This document shows, piece by piece, positions 45,669-55,350 of a stretch of 63,223 bases of DNA (positions are counted from its first letter, which is position 1; every line of letters starts with the position of its first letter). The notes beneath the pieces were generated by a model. That model was not told the DNA's origin, made no database searches, and worked only from the letters and a program-made list of their open reading frames with translations. Source of the stretch: Bacteroidales bacterium (GTDB lineage: Bacteria; Bacteroidota; Bacteroidia; Bacteroidales; F082); contig JAUXMV010000073.1 in NCBI GenBank assembly GCA_030683155.1, positions 1 to 63,223 on the forward strand, written 5' to 3'. Both the position numbers and the translations under genes were made by a program.

Positions 45669-46120
45669 AATCAGGGCTTGCAGAAAAAGTCCTGATCTAT
45701 TGGATTCTTCGAAGTTAAATCAATAATTTCTTTTTTCTTTTGCAAGGGTTTGGGTGATATTGGTAAAAAACCTTGCATCAGATATTTCGGTGCGCTGCAC
45801 CTTTTCCGCCTTTCAATCGGCTTTTTGTTACAAATATTTCGCGGCTCTGCCGCTTCCTGTCACGAATGAAGGGTATGGCAGAATCAAAAAAGACGATTTT
45901 ATACTCCAGCCTTGGCATTCACCCAGGAAACCCTAAGCAGGATAAGGGGGAAAATTTAATATGAATATCTTAACACTTACCTTATGAGATTTTCGCTTTG
46001 AAGAAAACTGAAAAAGGTGCAGCGCATCGGCTATATTTGTTAACTTTAATAATGTCTTAGGCACAAAAGGTGCAGCGCACCGAAATATCAACATCCTGAG
46101 TTTATCCGCAATCCCTGGTT
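45669..46120. repeat. MITE-like repeat element, copy 2
   Basis: 452 bp, inverted relative to the copy at 10396-10657. Its ends AATCAGGGCTTGC and the inverse of CCCTGGTT (with GCAATCCC) form imperfect terminal inverted repeats (20 of 27 positions). They match the ends of copy 1 at AGGG(C/A)TTGC. It shares with copy 1 the core GGTGCGCTGCACC, a ~40-base near-identical stretch ending at GGATAAACTC, and AGAATCCAATAGAT. It is longer than copy 1 by about 190 bases of unmatched internal sequence. It lies directly behind tRNA-Phe. The rest of the gap to 46226 shows nothing. Confidence 0.65.
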
Positions 46121-46226
46121 ATTTCTTGGTCGAAAAACACCTTTGCCGGATAGTCACAAAAATTTAAACTTTCTGATTGCTTTTTGTTTGTAATTATTGT
46201 ATTATTGTGAGCACAAACAGCTCATT

Positions 46227-47051
46227 ATGAACATACCAGCCAAAGCCCACACATTTGCTCAGACGGTATTCAGCCTTACAGTTGCTGAACACGGACGCAT
46301 GGCATTGAATCAGCAGGAATTTATCTTGCAGGAATTGAACAAGAACAAAGGAAAACTTTCGCCAAATCATGCAAATGCTATCTTAAGCGGTAATGCGAAC
46401 AGACAACTTACTGCTTGGCTGCAACTTTTGACAACGAATGCCGGCTTCGATAGCGGCATTATAGATGGTTTCTGGGGGCCACAAACTGATTTTGCATTCG
46501 GTTCCATGTTGTTTATGCACGAAAACGGAACCTTGCCACCTTTTTGGCGGGATTATGTGCCGCTTGATTTGAACCCCAACAACTGGCCTGCTGAAAATGA
46601 AGCTGATCTAATTGCCTTCTATGGACAGCCATGTAATGAATCAAGCCTGATGCTGATTGATTTTCCTTATGAACATAAGCTGGCCTGGGATCTTTCAACC
46701 AAGGTGAGGCGAACACGTTGTCACAGCAAAGTAGCTGATTCCGTTGTCAGGGTGCTCGAAAAAGTTAAGGTCCATTATGGGGAAGATAGAATAAAGGAAT
46801 TGCGGCTCGACCGTTTCGGAGGTTGCTATAATCCGCGTCGTAAAAGAGGCGGAACGCAATGGTCGACACATGCATGGGGCATTGCACTTGATTTTGACCC
46901 TGATCGCAATCAATTGCAATGGGGCCGTGACCGTGCTCATTTTGCCAAAGCTGAATACGAGCCATGGTGGTCGTTTTGGGAAGAAGAAGGATGGGTAAGC
47001 CTCGGTCGAAAATCCAACTTTGACTGGATGCATGTGCAGGCAGCAAGATAA
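46227..47051 (+). CDS. M15-type peptidase with N-terminal peptidoglycan-binding-like domain
   Basis: 274 aa from the ATG at 46227; the frame opens with TTG at 46197, which is unlikely. The first part (about 35-100) resembles a peptidoglycan-binding domain (LQLLTTNAGFDSGIIDGFWGPQT). The C-terminal domain has THAWGIALDFDPDRN and FDWMHVQ, which supply the zinc ligands His, Asp and His of M15-type D,D- or L,D-peptidases, as in phage endolysins. No signal peptide is evident. It may be a cell-wall hydrolase of phage origin; no other phage genes are nearby. Confidence 0.8.
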   Translation: MNIPAKAHTFAQTVFSLTVAEHGRMALNQQEFILQELNKNKGKLSPNHANAILSGNANRQLTAWLQLLTTNAGFDSGIIDGFWGPQTDFAFGSMLFMHENGTLPPFWRDYVPLDLNPNNWPAENEADLIAFYGQPCNESSLMLIDFPYEHKLAWDLSTKVRRTRCHSKVADSVVRVLEKVKVHYGEDRIKELRLDRFGGCYNPRRKRGGTQWSTHAWGIALDFDPDRNQLQWGRDRAHFAKAEYEPWWSFWEEEGWVSLGRKSNFDWMHVQAAR

Positions 47052-47119
47052 AAATCCTGCTTCATCCCTGACTAAAACATTAACACTTCAGACTTTTGGT
47101 TTTTCCGGATAGGTAAAAG

Positions 47120-47977
47120 TTAATACGCCAATGTGAACGTATGAGCTTTTGAAGCAGCAAACACTCCAAGGCCTCCCTCAATGTTTGAATAAACGGGTGT
47201 CGGCTCTGCGAAAGGGTTGTCGCCCTGAAAACCCAATACAGATTTGTGAAAATTGAAATAGTGTTCATCTGTAATACTGGTATAGAAAGTCACTTCCTGC
47301 GCCTGTGAATCACCAAGACCAAGTGGAGCAGTCTTAAAAATGAAATATTCTCCGTCTTTATTGGCATCAGAAAAGTATTCTTCTCCTGTTTCCAATGGAA
47401 TATAATAGACGTAATCAGGGTATTCAGGATTATGTATATCTTTCAGAAACATTGCAATCAGCACTCTGTAAAAGTGTCCCTTTCCTGGTAAATCTTTGAT
47501 TCTGAAATTGATGAATTTGTTATAAGCGTATATGGGATGTGATTCTATACTCGTTATCTCTACCACAGGAACTTCACTCGCCGGAACGGTACAGCTTGCC
47601 GTAACACGGTCGCTGCGTGGAGTTGTGATTTCAAGACTGTATGTTTTTCCAGCCATGACCTGCATTTCAGCTGAAACATATTTTCTTTGGTAAGCATCAT
47701 ATACGAGGTTTATGGTGGTTGAACCATCCGAAATTTTTACTGTAGCATCCGTAACCGAAGGATAGAATTCTGAAAAATAATTTGTTACAGTATAAATCGG
47801 TTTGCTGTGCTGAACACTCAGTTTTATGGTGTCATCCTCAGCCGTCAGATAGCCGTAAACAACAAGTTTTGGTTTTTCTGCAGGTATATCGACATCACTT
47901 TCAAAGAAGCTGTTGCATGAAAAAAGGAAAAAGCTGAGAAAAACAGACAGCACAAAAATTATTTTATTGTTTGTCAT
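47120..47977 (-). CDS. DUF4249 family lipoprotein
   Basis: 285 aa with a lipoprotein signal and lipobox LFSC (Cys at about residue 21). The Ig-like start PKLVVYGYLTAEDDTIKLSVQHSKPI is typical of DUF4249, which is encoded directly behind a TonB receptor in many Bacteroidota. Here the receptor stop is 4 bases upstream. It is probably an outer-membrane-anchored partner of that receptor; the ligand is unknown. Confidence 0.85.
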   Translation of the reverse strand: MTNNKIIFVLSVFLSFFLFSCNSFFESDVDIPAEKPKLVVYGYLTAEDDTIKLSVQHSKPIYTVTNYFSEFYPSVTDATVKISDGSTTINLVYDAYQRKYVSAEMQVMAGKTYSLEITTPRSDRVTASCTVPASEVPVVEITSIESHPIYAYNKFINFRIKDLPGKGHFYRVLIAMFLKDIHNPEYPDYVYYIPLETGEEYFSDANKDGEYFIFKTAPLGLGDSQAQEVTFYTSITDEHYFNFHKSVLGFQGDNPFAEPTPVYSNIEGGLGVFAASKAHTFTLAY

Positions 47978-47981
47978 AGCC

Positions 47982-50339
47982 TTAAAATTTGATATTGTAA
48001 GTCACAGAAGGAATTATCGGAAAAATGGAGGCCTGTTTCAGCTTGCTGACCTGCGTGTCGTTGGCAGTATATTCGTTTGTGATATAATAGAAGAAGGGGT
48101 TTTTGCGGCTGTAAGCATTGTAAAGTCCAAACTCCCATGTGCGTTCGTAACCCGATAATTTTTTATGCAATTGTATTGCAAGATCGAGCCGGTGATAGGC
48201 TTTCATCCTGAATTCATTCACTGCTCCATAGTCAGAAATTTCGCTGTAATAATACCAGGGATAATTGTTGGGGTTTCCATTGTCAAAAGGATCATGTGTG
48301 CTTGCAGGATAGGTTCCCAGCGGCAAAGTAATTGCATTTCCGGTTCCATAAACCCATGTTCCGGACAAAGTGATTTTTTCACTTAGTTCGTGAATTGCTA
48401 CAACAGAAATATCGTGACGGCGGTCGTGACGTGCCCAGAATTTTTTTCCAAAATTGATTTCATCAAACTGAAGCTGCGTCCAGGAAAGGGTGTAGCCAAT
48501 CCAGCCACTTGTTTTTCCGGCTTTTTTATGAAAGAGCATTTCAATGCCGTAAGATTCTCCTTTTCCGGCGGTTACATTGTCTTGCCATGTGAAGTTTTGG
48601 ACTTCTGAAGGGTCGTCAATCAGCAGAAAACTTGCGCCCGGCTTGTAACCAAGTATATTTTTACTTTTCTTGTAATAGCCTTCGAGGGTTAACTGAAAGC
48701 CTTGTTCAAAAAATTCTTTTGCTACACCGGCAGAAATTTGTTTTGAATTTTGAGGAGAAACACGGTCAGTGGATGGTACCCATAAGTCCGTTGGAAGCCC
48801 AACTCCGGTATTGCTCAGCAAATGAATATATTGGTTCATTTCGGCGTAGGCGATTTTTGCCGACAATCCATCTTTGACCATATAATTGACCGAGAGCCGT
48901 GGCTCAGGAGAAAAATAATGCTTCGATTCAGCAATGAAATGACCCAAACGCAGCCCTGCATTTATTTGAACTTTTCCACTTATGTTGAAGTGGTTTTCGA
49001 TGTACAGGCCTGATTCCAGTGAATTGTAGGAAGTTTTGCTGTTGAAGTTATAGGCAGTATTGCCGTCAATTTCGACAATAGCGCTGGGCAAAAAATAGTG
49101 GTGCGTCGACTGAATACCTGTGCGCAAAGTATACAATGGCGACTGATGGTATTCCATATCATATTTCAATGCAAAGTCGCGGATGCCTGATTTATAATTG
49201 AGTTCATAATTATTGTACTGACTTTTTTCTTTGGCATAGATGTTCAGGTCATATTCGCTGAAAATGAAGGATGTGTTGCTGAAAACCCTGTTGTTATAAA
49301 GATGATTCCATCTTACGGTTGCGGTTTTATTTTGCCAGAAAAGTCCGCCTTTATCATTGTTGCCGGAGTAATTATTGGTAAAATGAAACTTATCTCTGCC
49401 GAAATATCCACTGACATAAAGCTTATTTTTTGGCCCAAAATCGTAATTCAGTTTTGCATTCAGGTCGTAGAAATAATACCCGACTTTTTCATCTTTTGGC
49501 ATGAAAGGCCTGAGCAGGGCGTCGACATAGGTTCTGCGGGCAGAAACAAGAAAGGAGGCTTTATTTTTGATGATCGGGCCTTCAAACACAAAACGTGATG
49601 CAATGATACCTATTCCGGCCTCACCGCTGAATTTTTCTTTGTTTCCGTCTTTCATAGTCATTTCAACCACCGAAGAAAGGCGTCCGCCATAGCGTGCAGG
49701 AAAACCACCTTTGGTGAGCTCGATGCTTTTCAAAGCATCGCCATTGAAAATGGAAAAGAAACCAAAAAGGTGGTAGGCATTGTAAACGGGAGCGTCGTCG
49801 AGGATGATGAGGTTTTGATCCGGCCCACCGCCGCGCACATACAATCCGCTGCTGCCTTCGGAACCTTTCTGCACGCCGGGCATCAGCTGAAGGGCTTTAA
49901 AAACATCTTTTTCGCCCAACAGGGCAGGGATGTTTTTCACCTGTCCCACCGGAAGCGAAATCAAGCTCATCTGATTGCTTTCGGTGATTCTTTCCAGTCT
50001 TTCGGCAGAAACGACAACTTCCTTTAATGTAATACTTGGATCGAGTTCCACATCAATCATCTCGTTGCCCGACAGACTGACTTTTTTCAGCACCGACTGA
50101 TAGCCTACGTATGAATACTGTACTTCGTAGGAACCCTCAGGTAGGGTTATAGAATAAAAACCGTAATTGTTGGTTGTAGTTCCCACTTTTTGTGCGGACA
50201 GATAAACATTCACACCGGGCAGGAGTTCGCGGCTGCCTTGTTCGCGTACATAGCCGCTGATGGTAAACTTGTTTTGGGAGAACAATTGGTTTCCTGCAAG
50301 CATAAGGAAAGCAAACAGCAATAAGGTTGGTCTTTTCAT
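47982..50339 (-). CDS. TonB-dependent receptor with carboxypeptidase-regulatory N-terminal domain
   Basis: 785 aa. Signal peptide (about 1-21), carboxypeptidase-D-regulatory-like domain (about 25-105: TISGYVREQGSRELLPGVNV), plug (about 120-225: SVGQVKNIPALLGEKDVFKAL-type region with YVRGGGPDQNLIILDDAPVYN), then a barrel ending in SVTYNIKF. It forms a two-gene unit with DUF4249. The substrate is not evident. Upstream is the largest gene-free stretch of the window. Confidence 0.92.
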   Translation of the reverse strand: MKRPTLLLFAFLMLAGNQLFSQNKFTISGYVREQGSRELLPGVNVYLSAQKVGTTTNNYGFYSITLPEGSYEVQYSYVGYQSVLKKVSLSGNEMIDVELDPSITLKEVVVSAERLERITESNQMSLISLPVGQVKNIPALLGEKDVFKALQLMPGVQKGSEGSSGLYVRGGGPDQNLIILDDAPVYNAYHLFGFFSIFNGDALKSIELTKGGFPARYGGRLSSVVEMTMKDGNKEKFSGEAGIGIIASRFVFEGPIIKNKASFLVSARRTYVDALLRPFMPKDEKVGYYFYDLNAKLNYDFGPKNKLYVSGYFGRDKFHFTNNYSGNNDKGGLFWQNKTATVRWNHLYNNRVFSNTSFIFSEYDLNIYAKEKSQYNNYELNYKSGIRDFALKYDMEYHQSPLYTLRTGIQSTHHYFLPSAIVEIDGNTAYNFNSKTSYNSLESGLYIENHFNISGKVQINAGLRLGHFIAESKHYFSPEPRLSVNYMVKDGLSAKIAYAEMNQYIHLLSNTGVGLPTDLWVPSTDRVSPQNSKQISAGVAKEFFEQGFQLTLEGYYKKSKNILGYKPGASFLLIDDPSEVQNFTWQDNVTAGKGESYGIEMLFHKKAGKTSGWIGYTLSWTQLQFDEINFGKKFWARHDRRHDISVVAIHELSEKITLSGTWVYGTGNAITLPLGTYPASTHDPFDNGNPNNYPWYYYSEISDYGAVNEFRMKAYHRLDLAIQLHKKLSGYERTWEFGLYNAYSRKNPFFYYITNEYTANDTQVSKLKQASIFPIIPSVTYNIKF

Positions 50340-51111
50340 ATGGTTATTTTACAGATATTCTATGCATAGAAACCACAAAAACATCTTGTTATTATCTTGC
50401 AGAAAAAAATATCTTTTTTGATAGGATTGCCTGGAGGGTCAATTTACGGTCGTATATACCGATACTAATGATAATAGTCATTTCGGATGCGATCGGTACT
50501 ATTTCTCTCATTGGGCTTTATTATAAATGCAATCAGTATTTTTTCAGAGCCTGCATGTTTCTGACGCATAGTTTTCAAATAACTTCAAAAGACTAACCGG
50601 ATGCTTTCATTGTCAAAGAAGGAAATTCATCATAAAAGCTGTTTTTTTACCACGCTTAATATCAATTACTTAAAAAATATTTTCAAAAAAATTGAAAAAT
50701 AGTTGATTTTTTTCGATGCGTTTTTGCCTGCTCAGGGTATTAATATGCAGTTAATGGTTTAACTTTGGGCTTTGCCGTTTAGCTTGACTAGATGCAAAGA
50801 CTGAAAAAAGCCAGAAACCAAATTCAGGTAGTAAGAAACAACAATCAGCGTAGAAGAAGAAAATTTTGCATCAAATCAAGCATCGGTAAATGTGATTAAA
50901 GAAAAAAACAAATTAAAGCCCGGTCAAAAAGCTACGTCAACCATGTGAATTCTTCCTTGACATATAAACTAAAGTGTATATAGAATCAATAGGTTCAGTT
51001 AGAATTAAAAAATATTAGACATAAAAAACAACCGATTAAGCAGAACAACATTCAGAGAGAGGAAGTATAAAAATTTGACCAGCAAGTTATTATACAGCGA
51101 AAAGCTAATAG

Positions 51112-51210
51112 CCTTTCAGCTAAAATAGAATACAAAAAATCAAATTTAAAACAATCATCCAATGAAAAACATTTTATTAACGCTGCTTTTCGCCTTTTCC
51201 TTTTTTTGGC
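51112..51210 (+). repeat. Direct repeat of leader and signal peptide, copy 1
   Basis: 99 bases from CCTTTCAGC to TTTTGGC match 53142-53240 with only a few differences. They cover a leader and the start of a signal peptide. The rest of the gap 50340-51111 is A/T-rich and shows no gene, RNA or clear promoter. Confidence 0.85.
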
Positions 51211-51342
51211 ATGTCCCAACATCCTTTGCGTAACGGCGTCAACCTGATTGGAATACAACAATTGCCTTCCGGCTTGTATATCGCCTCTGTAATAAACAAC
51301 AAAAATAACACTGTAGAAAACTTTAAAATTATCAAACAATGA
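51162..51342 (+). pseudogene. Decayed T9SS-exported protein (signal peptide fused to sorting tail)
   Basis: The ATG at 51162 opens a signal peptide (MKNILLTLLFAFSFFW) that stops at 51231-51233. One frame over, 51238-51342 reads as the end of a T9SS sorting domain (LPSGLYIASV...FKIIKQ). The whole body of the gene is missing. The signal peptide and leader are nearly identical to those of the intact gene at 53192. The stop overlaps the ATG of the next gene (51339). Confidence 0.7.
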
Positions 51343-53096
51343 AACAATTCAATCAAACAATCAAAAGCAGTACCCTGCTTTCGGTTACACTTGTATTAAC
51401 ACTGCTTTTTTTGAGTCTACAGCAAAGCTTTGCACAACAATGTGTACAATGTGATGGAACAACGACAAGTGGTTTATTTCCGAGTGCAATAGGAAGATAC
51501 ACCAAGGCTACTGCAAATTATTCATTTGCAGGAGGTATTTATTCAGAGGCAAATGGATCAGCATCTATTGCATTTGGTAATCGTGCTTACGCAACAGGAG
51601 CCAATTCGGTGGTTCTAGGTATGTTTTTAAAAACCAACACTTCACCTGCAATTGTTTTAGGAGCTGGTTTTGATCAAAACAATAGGCTTGAAAACGATGT
51701 GCCATATTCTATGATGATCGGTTTTGGTTCTACTAAGCCAACACTTTTTGTTAGTCCATCTGGTGGTGTAAACAACACCGGCCGTATCGGCATCGGCAAT
51801 GTAACCGACCCGCAAGCAAAGTTGCATATCAAAGCTGATGCAAATGAAGATGCCTCACTTTTGCTTGAGCCCTCAGGAAACGGCAACTTTGGCATTATGA
51901 AGTTTGCTGACAATGACCACACCATCAAAGCAAAAACAGGTGGAAACTTCATTTTTTCGACACAGGCAGAAAAAAGCTTTGTTTTTGAATATGGAAACAT
52001 GGGCATTGGCACCAATATGCCAACAGCAACATTGCAAATTGTAGGCAATATGAATGTAGGTAACAACCCAACCGGAACAACCGGAATCAATGCCTTCACT
52101 GGTGGCAAAAACAGCATTGCATCAGGAAATTACTCCTTTGCTTATGGTGAAAATGCGATGGCGAACGGAAGAGCCTCCTTCTCTTTTGGCCAAAGTACTA
52201 ATGTATATGATAACTATGCTCTGGGAATTGGTAGATATCTTGAAGTCTATGGCTCCAGTTCAATCGCCATTGGTAGATTCTTAAAAACATTAAATCCAGA
52301 ATCTATGGTTATAGGTTATGGGTTCAGTGAGACACAAACACTGGATAATAATGTTAATAGGTCTTTGATGATCGGCTTTGAATCAACAAAGCCAACATTT
52401 TTTATTGGGCCATCCAATGGTGTAAACAACACCGGCCGTATCGGCATCGGCAATGTAACCGACCCGCAGGCAAAGTTGCATATCAAAGCAGATGCAACTG
52501 AGGAAGCCTCACTTCGTTTAGAGCCAACGGGCAGCACTTACAATGCCGTGGTGTATTTCACCAACTCAGGTCATGCCATGAAAGCCAAAACCGACGGGCA
52601 TCTGACCTTTAACACCCAAAACACCAAGGGTTTCGTGTTCGAAACTGGCAATATGGGGATAGGAAGCACTGACCCGGCAGCAAAGCTTCATATTGCAGAT
52701 GGTGATGTTTTTATTGAGGACATCAATCGCGGCATCATCATGAAGTCGCCCAATGGCCAATGCTGGCGGGGCATAATGACAGATCAGGGGATGCTGAGTT
52801 TTACACAAAGTACTTGTCCCAATGAGAATGCCACAGCGCTGAAGCCCATGCAGCAGGGCAACCAATTGCGGTTGTTTCCCAATCCAACATCCAACAGCAT
52901 AACGGTAGAAACAAGTCTGAAAGGGCAGCAAGGCCGCTTGTTGCTCGTTTCGCCCGATGGAACACAGCTGAGCCGCATGCAAATCAACTCAGATAAAACG
53001 GAGTTAAACCTTGGTTGGTTTGTAGCAGGAACTTACCTGATCCAACTCGAAATAGACGGTCAGGTGGTCGAGACAACAAAAGTCGTGAAACAGTGA
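51339..53096 (+). CDS. T9SS-exported protein with YadA-head-like repeats
   Basis: 585 aa with a signal peptide (about 1-33, ending SFAQ). Repeats of the left-handed beta-roll type found in trimeric autotransporter heads (NYSFAGGIYSEANGSASIAFGN; NYSFAYGENAMANGRASFSFGQ) occur in two blocks. Each is followed by a module containing NNTGRIGIGNVTDPQAKLHIKAD (nucleotides 51765-51860 and 52419-52514 nearly identical). The C-terminus carries SPNGQCWRGIMTDQGMLSFTQ and a T9SS sorting domain (LRLFPNPTSNS). Probably a surface adhesin or structural protein. It shares its last ~230 bp almost exactly with the gene at 55351. Confidence 0.85.
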   Translation: MKQFNQTIKSSTLLSVTLVLTLLFLSLQQSFAQQCVQCDGTTTSGLFPSAIGRYTKATANYSFAGGIYSEANGSASIAFGNRAYATGANSVVLGMFLKTNTSPAIVLGAGFDQNNRLENDVPYSMMIGFGSTKPTLFVSPSGGVNNTGRIGIGNVTDPQAKLHIKADANEDASLLLEPSGNGNFGIMKFADNDHTIKAKTGGNFIFSTQAEKSFVFEYGNMGIGTNMPTATLQIVGNMNVGNNPTGTTGINAFTGGKNSIASGNYSFAYGENAMANGRASFSFGQSTNVYDNYALGIGRYLEVYGSSSIAIGRFLKTLNPESMVIGYGFSETQTLDNNVNRSLMIGFESTKPTFFIGPSNGVNNTGRIGIGNVTDPQAKLHIKADATEEASLRLEPTGSTYNAVVYFTNSGHAMKAKTDGHLTFNTQNTKGFVFETGNMGIGSTDPAAKLHIADGDVFIEDINRGIIMKSPNGQCWRGIMTDQGMLSFTQSTCPNENATALKPMQQGNQLRLFPNPTSNSITVETSLKGQQGRLLLVSPDGTQLSRMQINSDKTELNLGWFVAGTYLIQLEIDGQVVETTKVVKQ

Positions 53097-53141
53097 AACC
53101 TTGTCAAAAAGTGAAAATTGAATACAGCTGAATGCACTAAA

Positions 53142-53240
53142 CCTTTCAGCCAAAATAGAATACAAAAAATCAAATTTAAAACAATCATCCAATGAAAAAC
53201 ACTTTATTAACGCTGCTTTTCGCCTTTTCCATTTTTTGGC
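53142..53240 (+). repeat. Direct repeat of leader and signal peptide, copy 2
   Basis: Partner of 51112-51210; here it forms the leader and signal-peptide start of the intact LVIVD gene. Confidence 0.85.
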
Positions 53241-55285
53241 AGGCTAATGCACAAAACAGTCAAAACACAAGTCTGGTTGGCATGTGGCCTTACGGACCTG
53301 GCAATGCAGTTGACAGCTGGGATCATTATGCAATACTAAGCCTTGGGCGCGTCCTTCAGATCTATGACTATTCAGAGCCCCAACAGCCGCAACTCATAGG
53401 AGAGCTTTTGCTGGACGATTTGGCTTTCGCTTTTGCCTTTGACAGCAATCTGGTTTTGGTGAGTGGTTATAAAGGACTGCATTTCGTTGACATTACGGAT
53501 ATTATGCATCCTGTTTTGCTTTCCACCCTGCCAAGTACGAACTGGGTGCGCGATGTTGAATTGCATAATAATTATGCCTATATCTCTGGATATGAAGGCA
53601 GTATAGGTATTGTGGACTACAGTGATCCAGCCAATCCCTTTCTGGCCGGGTTTGTGGAAACCAACCTGTCTTCGCAGGAAATGGTCATTGCTGATGATAT
53701 CCTATGGCTGACTTCAACTTATGAAGGATTTTCGGCCTGGGATCTTTCTTCTCCTTTGGCTCCTGTGCACATTGTCACCAATGCAGACTACGGAAATATC
53801 ACCGGAATAGAAGTATTCGGACAATATCTCTATGTTGCCAGCGGGTCGCAGGGACTCATTGTATTTGAAATTTCAAACCTTCCGGCGCTCAATATGATAA
53901 CAAACTTCCCTGCATACTCTTTCAATGCGAAACTACACCGCGATGGCAACCTGCTTGCACTCACCAATCTGTTTCAGGGTTTCAATCTGTTCGATCTCTC
54001 CAACCCGGCTGCGCCCTTTAGTCTCAGCACTTTTTCCTCAGCCTCGCCCAACCGAAAAGTAATCCTCAAAAACGGGTATGCATTTCATTGCAATGCGCTT
54101 GATTTCAATATCTTTGATGTCAGCAATCCGCAAAACATCGCTCAGAAAGCATATTTTGAGTTGCATGATGTTACACAGTACTGCGAAATATGGGACAACC
54201 ATTTGTATGCAAACAAACCTTCAGGTTCGTTGATGATATTTGACTTAACAAATCTGCAAACGCCACAAAAGCTGAAACAAAAATTTTTGGGGGACGGACA
54301 CATGGTAGCTCATGCCAAAGACGGGCTGCTTTTTTATAACATATACAACAAACTCATCATTTCAGATGTAACAACACCATCGATTCCGGTGGTGATCGAT
54401 TCACTATATAGTGCCACCACCATCACCCATGTGCTCAAGCAAGGCAATCTGCTGTTTGTGGCAGATTACGACACACTGCGGGTGTTCGATATCACTGATA
54501 TCCACGCTCCGCTGAGTCTGGAATCATACAGATTGGGATCTTTACGGGACATGAAAGTTTCTGGCAACAGGCTGTATTGCGCAGTATCGAACGGATTTTT
54601 ATTTATTGATTTCAGCAACCAGCAACAAATATTCCGCTCAGAAACAGTTGAAAACATGTCTACGAATTCTATTGCTGTCAAAGACACACTGATCTATGTG
54701 GTTTCGAATGTTTTTCCAAGTATTGCTGACTATTCTCTGAAAGTCTTCAAGGTGAACAGCTTTGGCAATATCCAACAGCTTTCTCACATGATACAGGGCA
54801 AGTACTTTGATTATGGTGTTGTTGATGGGGATTATCTGTATGTTCAGGAACAGCATGTCGGCATTCATATCTTTGACATTCATAATTCTATTCCGGTATT
54901 GTGTGGCTTTTATCCTGCCTCAATTATTTTTTCCAAAATTTCAGTTGAGAACGGCATCCTGTATGTGCCAAAGCTTCCGGGAATAGACTTCGTGACCAAC
55001 GACCTGCTGACTTCTTCAGGCGGGATTTTCATTGAGCGCAACAATCGCTTGAAACTTTTTCCGAACCCCGCCAGCGATAAAATCAGCTTCCACCCGGATG
55101 AAGACCTTGCAGGCGAGCCCCTTCACTATACCATAATGCCGATCAATGGTAGTGTGGTTGCGCAAGGCAGCTTGTCGTCCGGTCAGCAACAGCTTGATTT
55201 GGAAGGCCTGCCCGCCGGTATTTATGTTCTGAAACTACAGCGCAAAGGTGGCGCCTACAAGAGTGGGATGTTTGTGAAGCAATAA
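53192..55285 (+). CDS. T9SS-exported LVIVD-repeat propeller protein
   Basis: 697 aa with a signal peptide (about 1-20, ending ANAQ). LVIVD-type beta-propeller repeats fill ~30-600, each with a pattern such as YAYISGYEGSIGIVDYSDPANP or NLVLVSGYKGLHFVDITD. A T9SS sorting domain forms the last ~80 residues (LKLFPNPASDK...PAGIYVLKL). It is expected on the cell surface or secreted, with a likely binding role; no catalytic residues are apparent. It lies between the two YadA-head-like genes on the same strand. Confidence 0.85.
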   Translation: MKNTLLTLLFAFSIFWQANAQNSQNTSLVGMWPYGPGNAVDSWDHYAILSLGRVLQIYDYSEPQQPQLIGELLLDDLAFAFAFDSNLVLVSGYKGLHFVDITDIMHPVLLSTLPSTNWVRDVELHNNYAYISGYEGSIGIVDYSDPANPFLAGFVETNLSSQEMVIADDILWLTSTYEGFSAWDLSSPLAPVHIVTNADYGNITGIEVFGQYLYVASGSQGLIVFEISNLPALNMITNFPAYSFNAKLHRDGNLLALTNLFQGFNLFDLSNPAAPFSLSTFSSASPNRKVILKNGYAFHCNALDFNIFDVSNPQNIAQKAYFELHDVTQYCEIWDNHLYANKPSGSLMIFDLTNLQTPQKLKQKFLGDGHMVAHAKDGLLFYNIYNKLIISDVTTPSIPVVIDSLYSATTITHVLKQGNLLFVADYDTLRVFDITDIHAPLSLESYRLGSLRDMKVSGNRLYCAVSNGFLFIDFSNQQQIFRSETVENMSTNSIAVKDTLIYVVSNVFPSIADYSLKVFKVNSFGNIQQLSHMIQGKYFDYGVVDGDYLYVQEQHVGIHIFDIHNSIPVLCGFYPASIIFSKISVENGILYVPKLPGIDFVTNDLLTSSGGIFIERNNRLKLFPNPASDKISFHPDEDLAGEPLHYTIMPINGSVVAQGSLSSGQQQLDLEGLPAGIYVLKLQRKGGAYKSGMFVKQ

Positions 55286-55350
55286 AGCACAAAACTTAAT
55301 TGGGCAGATTCCTAAAACAGAGAAAATTATTAAACATTAAAACACGTAAT

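Noticed and set aside
50340-51111. Possible riboswitch or ncRNA in the 770-base A/T-rich gap
   Set aside because: No conserved riboswitch core, strong hairpin with T-run or repeated motif was found; the one TAACTTTG (50760-50767) lacks a -33 partner.
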